Shown here in pieces: positions 16,121 through 23,117 of a DNA stretch of 40,504 nucleotides. This DNA is from Akkermansia muciniphila. GTDB lineage: Bacteria; Verrucomicrobiota; Verrucomicrobiia; Verrucomicrobiales; Akkermansiaceae. The notes beneath the pieces were generated by a model that ran no database searches, had not been told where the DNA came from, and worked only from the letters and a program-made list of their open reading frames with translations. The stretch covers positions 1-40,504 of the forward strand of contig CAMAQB010000023.1 of NCBI GenBank assembly GCA_945860285.1, read 5' to 3'. Positions within the stretch are counted from its first letter, which is position 1. Each line of letters starts with the position of its first letter. A program made the translations under genes and the position numbers.

Positions 16121-16146
16121 TTGACAGTCCGACGATCCACTATACA
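16121..16146 (+). promoter_or_regulatory. Possible promoter for the exported protein gene
   Basis: A consensus TTGACA at 16121-16126 precedes TATACA at 16141-16146, but the 14-bp spacer is short. A start site here would leave almost no leader before the ATG at 16156. Confidence 0.35.
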
Positions 16147-16155
16147 ACGTTGCTA

Positions 16156-17034
16156 ATGAAACAAATCAACAAGCCGTTTCTTAATCTGATTGCCTTGTTC
16201 TCGATGGTCGCCACCGCAAGCGCGCAACTCGGGGTGAGCATCCGCATGAATCAATCGCAGATTCTCGCGGGGGAAAACGTTCTCGTGGGCGTCACCATCA
16301 CCAACAGCACAGGAAACAATATCACACTCGCCAACAGCGGTCGCACCCCGTGGCTCGATTTGGTGGTCAAGCGCGGCAATGGCGAGCCTGCCGCCTCGAT
16401 CGCACGTGCCGACTTCGGTCCGGTCAAGATTGCCGCAGGCCAGACAATGAGCAAAACGATCGAGCTTTCCAAGCTCTACAATCTTCGTGAATCGGGCACC
16501 TACTCGGTCTCGGCCATAGTACGCGCACCCGGAACATCCGACAGTGGATTCGTATCCAACCGGATCTTGTTCACATGCAGCAATGTCCGCGCGGACTGGA
16601 GCCAGAAGGTCGGAGTTCCCGGTTCTCCAGGCTCAACGCGCGAGTTCCGCATCATGAATTTCAACAACAACTCGAAAAGCCTGCTGTACGCACAGGTTGT
16701 CGATGACAAAACGGGAACTTCCCTGCAAACGCTCTGCTTGGGCGAGGCGTTGCTCTTCCGCAAACCACAGGCTGCCGTGGATCGTGGCCAGGTCCTTCAT
16801 GTGCTGTACCTCGCCACTCCGGAATTTTACGTACATGCCCGCATCGACATCAATGGCCGATTCCTGGGTCGCGAACTCCACACCCGTGGTGCAAGTGGAG
16901 ACCCGCGCCTGATGACCTTTGCCGACGGCTCCGTCAAAATTGCCGGCAGCGTCATGTACGACCCCCAGGCAGCTGCGAAGGCCCAGTCGAAAATCCGCAA
17001 AATTTCGGAACGCCCTCCTTACACATACAACTAA
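16156..17034 (+). CDS. Exported protein of unknown function
   Basis: A 292-residue protein with a clear signal peptide (first 24 residues, ending ATASAQ). Residues about 25-135 read like an immunoglobulin-fold domain of the BsuPI/CARDB kind (MNQSQILAGENVLVGVTITNSTGNNITL, GTYSVSAIVRAPGTS), a fold used for protein or ligand contacts. The second half, with GSTREFRIMNFNNN and many beta strands, is not recognised. The ATG at 16156 is chosen because the signal peptide starts there; the longer frame upstream overlaps the previous gene. The neighbouring amidase hints at an envelope role, but this is not demonstrated. Confidence 0.7.
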   Translation: MKQINKPFLNLIALFSMVATASAQLGVSIRMNQSQILAGENVLVGVTITNSTGNNITLANSGRTPWLDLVVKRGNGEPAASIARADFGPVKIAAGQTMSKTIELSKLYNLRESGTYSVSAIVRAPGTSDSGFVSNRILFTCSNVRADWSQKVGVPGSPGSTREFRIMNFNNNSKSLLYAQVVDDKTGTSLQTLCLGEALLFRKPQAAVDRGQVLHVLYLATPEFYVHARIDINGRFLGRELHTRGASGDPRLMTFADGSVKIAGSVMYDPQAAAKAQSKIRKISERPPYTYN

Positions 17035-17071
17035 GTGATACCAAATAATCAGCAATTGCATAATTATCTTC

Positions 17072-17100
17072 TTGCCAAGGTGACCACTTTTTCTTAGACG
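17072..17100 (+). promoter_or_regulatory. Sigma70-like promoter for the amidase gene
   Basis: TTGCCA at 17072-17077 and TAGACG at 17095-17100 with a 17-bp spacer. The predicted start is only about 5 nt before the ATG at 17112, so the transcript would be nearly leaderless. Confidence 0.45.
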
Positions 17101-17111
17101 AGTTCAGGCTT

Positions 17112-17720
17112 ATGAAAAAAATTTTCCAATGCGCCGCTGTCCGTCTTGCTTTGCTCATCTTGGCGATTGCACCCTTGCAGGCAAGATCATTCAGCACGGT
17201 TGTCATCGATCCCGGTCACGGCGGACACGACAAGGGCTGTCAGTGGGGGCGAGTGTATGAAAAGCATCTCTGTCTCGACACCTCCCTGCGCCTGGAAAAC
17301 GCCCTGCGCAAAAAAGGCTACCGAACGGCGGTATTGCGGCGGAGTGATGAGTTCATTTCACTTCCCCAGCGGGTCTCGATGGCTGCGCGATACCGCAATT
17401 CGATCTTCGTGAGCGTGCACTACAATTTCACCTGGCGGCAGGAGGCATCCGGCATCGAAACATTTTACTCCACCCCACAGAGCCAGTCGCTCGCCTATTA
17501 TGTGAACAAGGCGATCATGAAGCGGGTCAACGTCGTCAACCGCGGGGTCAAAACCGCGCGTTATTATGTGATCCGCAACGCCCTCATGCCCGCGATTCTG
17601 GTCGAATGCGGATTTGTCAGCAATCCCTCCGAGCGCTCCAACATGCGCAAGGCCTGGTATCGCCAATCGGTGGCCGACGGCATCGCTGATGGCATCGCGA
17701 CCTACCGCAGCCGCGGCTGA
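17112..17720 (+). CDS. N-acetylmuramoyl-L-alanine amidase (Amidase_3, AmiC-like)
   Basis: A 202-residue zinc amidase cutting the bond between N-acetylmuramic acid and the stem peptide of peptidoglycan, used in cell separation and wall turnover. After a signal peptide of about 24 residues the catalytic domain shows VIDPGHGGHDKG (zinc ligand His36), Glu50 in RVYEKHL, His103 in FVSVHYN, and the catalytic Glu165 in PAILVECGFVSNPSE. It is a minimal catalytic domain without AMIN or SPOR parts. The stop overlaps the start of the zinc-ribbon gene (TGATG), so the two are translationally coupled. Confidence 0.93.
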   Translation: MKKIFQCAAVRLALLILAIAPLQARSFSTVVIDPGHGGHDKGCQWGRVYEKHLCLDTSLRLENALRKKGYRTAVLRRSDEFISLPQRVSMAARYRNSIFVSVHYNFTWRQEASGIETFYSTPQSQSLAYYVNKAIMKRVNVVNRGVKTARYYVIRNALMPAILVECGFVSNPSERSNMRKAWYRQSVADGIADGIATYRSRG

Positions 17721-18004
17721 TGAAATATCTATGTCCCGGCTGTGACCAGGAAGTGCGGGTGGGCAGCCCGTGTCCCCGCTGCGATCGGAAAAAAAAACCT
17801 GCAAGAGAAAAAGAGCGACATTCCTGGGAGCAGGACCGCGCTGCCGATGGTTTGGATCTGCCCGATGATGATTTCGATTACGACTCTTTCGTGCGCTCGG
17901 AATTCGGCAACGCGCCGCACAATCGCACGGGCATCAAGTGGTATTGGTATCTGGCCGCCCTGCTGCTGTTGATTGGACTGATCGCCGGGGTTTTCCTGCG
18001 CTGA
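17720..18004 (+). CDS. Small zinc-ribbon membrane protein
   Basis: A 94-residue protein with an N-terminal zinc ribbon (CPGC at residues 5-8 and CPRC at 18-21), a charged linker rich in Lys/Glu, an acidic stretch LDLPDDDFDYDSFVRSEFG, and a single C-terminal membrane helix (about residues 74-93). The likely topology has the ribbon in the cytoplasm. Function is unknown. Coupling to the amidase by a TGATG overlap suggests an accessory role in wall turnover, which is inference only. It converges with hemB, 7 bp away. Confidence 0.8.
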   Translation: MKYLCPGCDQEVRVGSPCPRCDRKKKPAREKERHSWEQDRAADGLDLPDDDFDYDSFVRSEFGNAPHNRTGIKWYWYLAALLLLIGLIAGVFLR

Positions 18005-18011
18005 TGCATCT

Positions 18012-19001
18012 TCACTCGCGCACCCAGAGCGCGGCTTCCTTGGCAAAGTACGTTAGAATGAAATCCGCGCCGGCGCGTTTGATCGCAGTCAGCGATTCCA
18101 GAATGACCGCCTTGCGATCCAGCCACCCCGCGGCGGCGGCACTTTGAATCATGAGATACTCGCCGCTGACTTGATAGGCCGCTACGGGCAGATGGGTCGA
18201 ACCGCGAACGAGAGCGATGACATCGAGGTACGCACCCGCCGGTTTCACCATCAACATGTCGGCACCTTCGGCCTGATCGAGCAGGGCTTCGCGAAGCGCT
18301 TCGCGGGCATTCGCGGGATTCATTTGATAGGTTTTTTTGTCGCCCGCCTTTGGAGCCGAGTCCAGAGCCCCGCGAAAAGGCCCGTAAAGCGCCGATGCGT
18401 ATTTCACGCTGTAACTGAGGATCGAAACATCGGCAAAACCCGATCCGTCCAGGGCATGCCGCAGCGCCGCAACCCGCCCGTCCATCATGTCGCTGGGGGA
18501 AACCACGTCGGCCCCGGCACGGGCGTGACAAAGAGCCTGGCGACAAAGAATTTCCACGGTTTCATCATTAAGGATGCGCAGGGAACCATCGCCGGCCGTT
18601 TGCACAAGCCCGTCGTGCCCGTCGGAGCTGTAGGGGTCCAGTGCGACATCGGTGATCACACAAATTTCCGGACAGGCAGCCTTGATGGCGCGGACCAGCC
18701 GCGGAATCAGGCCCGAGTCATCAAAACACGCGGCCGCATCGCTGGATTTCAGGCTTTCTGCAATCTTGGGGAACAGTACGACCGCCGGGACGCCGCTTGC
18801 ATGAATGGACAGGACTTCGGCGATAAGATTTTTTTCGCCCCAGCGGGTGATGCCCGGCATGGAGGCGATGGGATCATTCTGATCGCCTTCCTGAACGAAC
18901 AGGGGCTGAACAAAATCGGATGGTCCGAGCACTGTCTCGCAAACCAGGGAGCGCATGGCAGGGCTTTTGCGATTGCGGCGGGGGCGGATGGGAAGATTCA
19001 T
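18012..19001 (-). CDS. hemB: Delta-aminolevulinic acid dehydratase (porphobilinogen synthase)
   Basis: Condenses two 5-aminolevulinate molecules to porphobilinogen in tetrapyrrole synthesis. The 329-residue protein has both Schiff-base lysines: Lys200 in ILSYSVKYAS and Lys253 in MLMVKPAG. The metal site reads TDVALDPYSSDGHDG, with Asp residues where zinc-dependent enzymes have cysteines, so it is of the magnesium-type class. SPSDMMDGRV is also conserved. Heme would be needed by the c-type cytochrome at 23118-25769. It lies 13 nt after the cysS stop, so both may be on one transcript. Confidence 0.97.
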   Translation of the reverse strand: MNLPIRPRRNRKSPAMRSLVCETVLGPSDFVQPLFVQEGDQNDPIASMPGITRWGEKNLIAEVLSIHASGVPAVVLFPKIAESLKSSDAAACFDDSGLIPRLVRAIKAACPEICVITDVALDPYSSDGHDGLVQTAGDGSLRILNDETVEILCRQALCHARAGADVVSPSDMMDGRVAALRHALDGSGFADVSILSYSVKYASALYGPFRGALDSAPKAGDKKTYQMNPANAREALREALLDQAEGADMLMVKPAGAYLDVIALVRGSTHLPVAAYQVSGEYLMIQSAAAAGWLDRKAVILESLTAIKRAGADFILTYFAKEAALWVRE

Positions 19002-19014
19002 GGGTTTTGCGGGG

Positions 19015-20403
19015 TTATCTGGGACTGAGTTCGTAGCCGTTCTTGCCGTCTTTCACCAGCCAGCCGCGCTCCTCAAGCAAATCGCGCAACACATCGGACT
19101 GCGCCCAGTTTTTCACCTGACGCACTGCCTGCCGTTCTTCGGCGATGGCGCGGATCTCCGCGGGGATATCGATTTTCTGCAAAGGTTCGGGAAGAATAAG
19201 CCCCAAAGCCCCCAGCATCCGATTCAGTGCTGCGAGGGTTTTCGCGGCCTCCAGTCCTTCGATTTTCGAGGCATCGCGAAGCACCGTGAAAATTCCGCCC
19301 AGCGCGCCCGCCGTGTTGAGATCGTCATTCAATGATTCCCAGGCGGGTTGAAAGGGACCGAAATCCACACTGTCTATTGCGGTCGGAGATGTCACTTTTT
19401 CCGCCAGGATCGCGGCGGCCTTGGACAGCTTGGCAAGCGCCTCGCGTGCGGCGTGGAGCGAATCGAACGTGAAATTCAACGGCTTGCGGTAATGACCGCT
19501 GATCAAGACGTAGCGAACTTCCATCGCCGACCAACCCAAATGCGCCAGATCCTCCAAGGTATAGAGGTTACCAAGCGATTTGGACATCTTCCCGCCGTCA
19601 ACCATCAGATGCGCGATGTGGAACCAGCAGGATGCGAAGTGACCTCCGCAGGCGCAGATGCTTTGGGCGATTTCATTTTCATGGTGAGGGAAAACCAGAT
19701 CCACGCCGCCGCTGTGCAGATCAAAGGTATCCCCCAGATACTCGCGGATCATCGCGGAACACTCAAGATGCCACCCGGGACGACCTTCTCCCCAGGGCGA
19801 AGTCCAGAAATTTTCCCCGTCCTCGGGGCGACGGTGTTTCCACAGCACAAAATCACTGACCGACTGCTTCTCGTATTCGTCCGAACTCGCACGCTGCGCG
19901 TGACTGCGCCCGATTTCCAGTTCGCGATCATCGAGTCGCGACAGCTTGCCGTAGTCGGCAAACGAAGCGATATTGAAATAAACCGAGCCGTCATCCGATT
20001 TGTAGGCATGGCCGTTTTCAACCAAATCACCGATCATGGCGACTTGCTGGGGAATGTGCGCCACCGCGCTGGGCTCCACATGGGGTGAAAGGCAGTGGAG
20101 CTTGTCGCAGTCCTGATGAAACTGCCGCGTCCAGAAACCGGTGAACTCGGTCAATGTCTTCCCCGCCTGCCGGGATTCGCGGATGGTCTTGTCATCGACG
20201 TCGGTCAAATTACGCACATGCATGGTCCGCTGGCCTCCGGTTTCCAGGGTTCGACGAAAAACGTCCTGGAGAACAAAAGTGCGGAAATTGCCGATGTGAG
20301 CGGGTCCGTACACCGTGGGACCGCAGCAATAAAAGCGAAATGTTCTCCCGTCGAGGGCCGACATTTCCTTATATGCACGCTCCATGGTATCAAACAAACG
20401 CAT
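19015..20403 (-). CDS. cysS: Cysteinyl-tRNA synthetase
   Basis: Charges tRNA-Cys. The 462-residue class I enzyme has the HIGH motif in GPAHIGNFRTF, the KMSKS loop in GGKMSKSLGN, and zinc-site residues in RFYCCGPTVYG, HLECSAM and FPHHENEIAQ. A DALR-type helical domain and a short C-terminal anticodon region close it. ATG at 20403 (MRLFDTMERAY) is chosen over the longer open frame because the family starts here and AGAGAGG lies just upstream. The promoter found nearby, however, would place the start almost on the ATG. Confidence 0.96.
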   Translation of the reverse strand: MRLFDTMERAYKEMSALDGRTFRFYCCGPTVYGPAHIGNFRTFVLQDVFRRTLETGGQRTMHVRNLTDVDDKTIRESRQAGKTLTEFTGFWTRQFHQDCDKLHCLSPHVEPSAVAHIPQQVAMIGDLVENGHAYKSDDGSVYFNIASFADYGKLSRLDDRELEIGRSHAQRASSDEYEKQSVSDFVLWKHRRPEDGENFWTSPWGEGRPGWHLECSAMIREYLGDTFDLHSGGVDLVFPHHENEIAQSICACGGHFASCWFHIAHLMVDGGKMSKSLGNLYTLEDLAHLGWSAMEVRYVLISGHYRKPLNFTFDSLHAAREALAKLSKAAAILAEKVTSPTAIDSVDFGPFQPAWESLNDDLNTAGALGGIFTVLRDASKIEGLEAAKTLAALNRMLGALGLILPEPLQKIDIPAEIRAIAEERQAVRQVKNWAQSDVLRDLLEERGWLVKDGKNGYELSPR

Positions 20404-20408
20404 GTGCC

Positions 20409-20437
20409 TCTCTAATCCTCCACACGACGGATGGCAA
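20409..20437 (-). promoter_or_regulatory. Sigma70-like promoter for cysS
   Basis: On the minus strand TTGCCA (20437-20432) and TAGAGA (20414-20409) are separated by 17 bp. The predicted start is within about 2 nt of the cysS ATG at 20403, so this promoter would give a leaderless mRNA; alternatively a more distal promoter uses the GA-rich Shine-Dalgarno that overlaps the -10. Confidence 0.35.
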
Positions 20438-20582
20438 GCCCGGCTTCGTGGCCCCAACCAAAAAAATCGCCCGACCTGAAGATTCTTCTTGCCAAGATGC
20501 CCGAATTTGAGCAACTTCCGCTCCCGCCCGATTCCATAAGCGCGAATGGGCCAACTTCCATTTCAACTACATACCTTCTTTT

Positions 20583-20834
20583 ATGGCCGTCGCATTACGT
20601 CTCACCCGCCAGGGCTCTTCGGATCGTCCTTATTACAAAATCATTGCTGTGGACAGCCGCACGCGCCGGGATGGACGATTCATCGAACAACTGGGCACGT
20701 ATGATCCGATGAAGGAAGGCGTGAACTATGATATCGACCTCGCAGCCACTGACAAATGGCTGGGCACCGGAGCCAAGCCTTCGGAGACCGTGAAATCAAT
20801 CATCCGCAAGGCGCGCACCGCCGCCACCAAATAA
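20583..20834 (+). CDS. rpsP: Small ribosomal subunit protein bS16
   Basis: An 83-residue 30S assembly protein. [42 protein letters not shown] is the conserved S16 core, with the later [15 protein letters not shown] element also present. Length is typical. Here rpsP stands alone, without the rimM-trmD-rplS genes that follow it in many bacteria, and is closed by a strong terminator. It is divergent from cysS across 179 bp. TTGCCA occurs at 20489-20494, but a matching -10 is poor. Confidence 0.97.
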   Translation: MAVALRLTRQGSSDRPYYKIIAVDSRTRRDGRFIEQLGTYDPMKEGVNYDIDLAATDKWLGTGAKPSETVKSIIRKARTAATK

Positions 20835-20859
20835 CGGTTGCCCAACTCGAATTCCTTTC

Positions 20860-20893
20860 ATGCCGGTCCGTTGATGGATCGGCATTTTTTTTT
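20860..20893 (+). terminator. Rho-independent terminator after rpsP
   Basis: ATGCCGGTCC (20860-20869) and GGATCGGCAT (20876-20885) form a 10-bp stem with one G-U pair around a 6-nt loop, followed directly by a run of nine T (20885-20893). This is the clearest terminator in the window and isolates rpsP from the binding-protein gene behind it. Confidence 0.9.
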
Positions 20894-20951
20894 GGTGCCC
20901 AAGACACTATTCGATTGCGAAAGTAAACACTCCGGAATAGGTTGCCAAAAC

Positions 20952-21842
20952 ATGAAAATCCTCTTTCTGATGTTGCTCGCCATCGGTCCGTTGTCGGCGC
21001 AAATGAAGACCGTAACACTGCATCCCTTGCTCACGGACATGGTGAAACGGGTCGGGGGGAATCGGATCGAAGTGATCGACCTGATCGGCAAGACCGGCGA
21101 TCCTCATCACTTCGAACCCACGGCAAAACGCCTGCAGGAAACAACCGGAGCCCGGCTGTATTTTGTTTCCGGCAAAGGTCTGGAGTCGTACCTGCCCTCT
21201 CTGCAAAACATCGTGACCGGTGACGCCAAAATCGTCGAAGTCGGCAAAACCCTGCCCTCCATTGAGGGTCGCTGCAATCACGAAGGGCATGATCATGAAA
21301 ACTCCGACGAGCAACATCTTCACAACCTGGATCCGCACTGGTGGCATTCGATCGATCTGTTTCGTCGTGCAATTGACATCGTCGCGGCGGAGCTCGGGGC
21401 GGCGGATCCGACACACGCGGCGGAGTTTGAAAAAAACGCGGCGCAGTACCGCGGCGAACTGGAGGAACTGGACCGCTGGGTGCGCAAGGAAATCGCCAGA
21501 ATCCCCCGAAATGATCGCAAGCTGGCCACCGCACACGATGCGTTTGCTTATTTTTGCAAGGATTACCAGTTCATGGCTTTCCCGGTTCAGGGAGTGAACC
21601 GCGAACAATCGCCCGATTCGTTGGAACTGGCGACAATGATTGGAGAGTTGAAAAGAAACCACATCGTCGCCCTGTTTCCTGAAAAAGAATCCAATCCGAA
21701 GATTCTCGCCACGCTGACCACCGATACGGGAATTCTCCTCGCCGAGCCGCTGATAGCCGACGGCACCAATGTCAACACCTACGCGGAAATGGTCCGCCAC
21801 AACATAAAGGCGATTGTCGCCGCGCTCGCGGTGAAACCTTGA
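20952..21842 (+). CDS. Metal ABC transporter substrate-binding protein (ZnuA-like)
   Basis: A 296-residue periplasmic cluster A-I binding protein for zinc or manganese. It has a signal peptide (about 17 residues, ending LSAQ; no lipobox Cys), metal-ligand candidates in GDPHHFEP, DPHWWHS and ATAHDAFAYF, and a His/Asp-rich loop between them (CNHEGHDHENSDEQHLHN). That loop is typical of zinc-binding members, so zinc is favoured. The ATG at 20952 is set by the signal peptide. No permease or ATPase gene is nearby, so the rest of the transporter must be elsewhere. No recognisable Zur or Mur box was seen upstream. Confidence 0.88.
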   Translation: MKILFLMLLAIGPLSAQMKTVTLHPLLTDMVKRVGGNRIEVIDLIGKTGDPHHFEPTAKRLQETTGARLYFVSGKGLESYLPSLQNIVTGDAKIVEVGKTLPSIEGRCNHEGHDHENSDEQHLHNLDPHWWHSIDLFRRAIDIVAAELGAADPTHAAEFEKNAAQYRGELEELDRWVRKEIARIPRNDRKLATAHDAFAYFCKDYQFMAFPVQGVNREQSPDSLELATMIGELKRNHIVALFPEKESNPKILATLTTDTGILLAEPLIADGTNVNTYAEMVRHNIKAIVAALAVKP

Positions 21843-21847
21843 GCATG

Positions 21848-22981
21848 TCACCGGGCCAACAGGTCGATGAAGCGCGAGAAATGCGCGACACCGTCCAACA
21901 GGTCTTCAATCCGGATGAATTCATCCGCCGTGTGTGCCTGAGTGATCGAACCCGGTCCCAAGCAGACCGAAGGAATGCCCCCGCGACTCAGGTGCGCCGC
22001 GTCCGAAAACCACGGGGCACCGACAGGCCTTGCGCCGTCGCGGGCCTGCAAAAGCAGTTGCAGGAACGGATCTTCTACCGGCGTCTCCATCGGCGGGTTT
22101 TCATGCGCGTATTGCAGCGCGATCGGCAATTGCAATTCGCAGATGACATCTTCCAGCAATGCCAGCGCTCCCCCGCGTTCGAACAAATTCGGCGTCAGCC
22201 GGATGTCGAGCTGGGCGCAGGCGCTTTCGGGCACGATGTTGGCGCGGGTGCCACCGTGAAATGTTCCGACGTTGATCGTGCAGGCCCCAAGCTGCGGATG
22301 GGGGAAGTCCGCAAGCCTTTGTTGCATGGCCTTCTCGAGCACACAGAGCGCGGACGCCAGTTTCATCACGGCGTTGTCGCCTTTTTCCGGCATCGAACTA
22401 TGGGCGGCGCGTCCTTCGGTTGCCAGTGTGGCCCATAATGAACCTTTGGTCACGTGAACCACATCGAGCGACGTGGGTTCACCGGCGACCGCGAAAGAAT
22501 AATGACTGCCGTGATGAGCCGCAAAATGTTTGGAACCCCATTGCCCGGATTCCTCAGCCATGAAAGCAACAAAATCAACCGCCACGGGCATGCTGCGCAG
22601 GCTTTCCGCATGCTCGCGCAGCGCCCACAGCATCGCCGCCATCGGCCCCTTGGTGTCGGAAGCACCACGACCATGGATTTTCCCGTCGCGCAGTTCTGCT
22701 GCGAAAGGGGCGATACTCATGTTGTCCACCCCCACGGTATCGAGATGCGGGCCTAACAAAATCCGCGGTCGGCCGTCCATTGGCGCGAAGCGCGCGATGA
22801 GATTCGGCCTGCCGGGTTTGATCTCCTCAAGGAACACCTCGGCACCCAATCCCTCAAGCCAGCCTGCCAGCCATTTCGCGATCTCACCTTCCCCCTCGTT
22901 TGCCCGGCCGGACTGGTCATCGGGATTCACGGAAGGAATGCGAATCAATTGCTGCAGTAATTCTATCGGCGAAGATGGCAT
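21848..22981 (-). CDS. M20-family metallopeptidase (ArgE/DapE-like deacylase)
   Basis: A 377-residue di-zinc amidohydrolase of the acetylornithine deacetylase / succinyl-diaminopimelate desuccinylase family. Metal and catalytic motifs: ILLGPHLDTVG, GRGASDTKGPMAAML, the Glu pair in FMAEESGQWGSKH, VAGEPTSLD, and the final His in GSITQAHTADEFI. A lid (dimerisation) domain lies between about residues 180 and 290. The exact substrate cannot be read, and it is not in an arginine or lysine gene cluster. The ATG at 22981 (MPSSPIELLQQLIRIPSVNP) is the family start; the long open frame upstream runs into the divergent gene. Confidence 0.88.
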   Translation of the reverse strand: MPSSPIELLQQLIRIPSVNPDDQSGRANEGEGEIAKWLAGWLEGLGAEVFLEEIKPGRPNLIARFAPMDGRPRILLGPHLDTVGVDNMSIAPFAAELRDGKIHGRGASDTKGPMAAMLWALREHAESLRSMPVAVDFVAFMAEESGQWGSKHFAAHHGSHYSFAVAGEPTSLDVVHVTKGSLWATLATEGRAAHSSMPEKGDNAVMKLASALCVLEKAMQQRLADFPHPQLGACTINVGTFHGGTRANIVPESACAQLDIRLTPNLFERGGALALLEDVICELQLPIALQYAHENPPMETPVEDPFLQLLLQARDGARPVGAPWFSDAAHLSRGGIPSVCLGPGSITQAHTADEFIRIEDLLDGVAHFSRFIDLLAR

Positions 22982-23117
22982 GATGCAAAGGCATGAAATA
23001 GCGATAGCCATTTCCACGCGGACAAAACTGCGACAGGGAACAGCGGACGACAATAAAAAAGTGCTCCTCACTTTTCCGTTTGACTCGGTTGCCGCATCTG
23101 CAAGCATAGTGGCACAC

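Noticed and set aside
20894-20951. Zur or Mur operator before the ZnuA-like gene
   Set aside because: No convincing dyad of the known type could be found; the metal link rests only on the protein.
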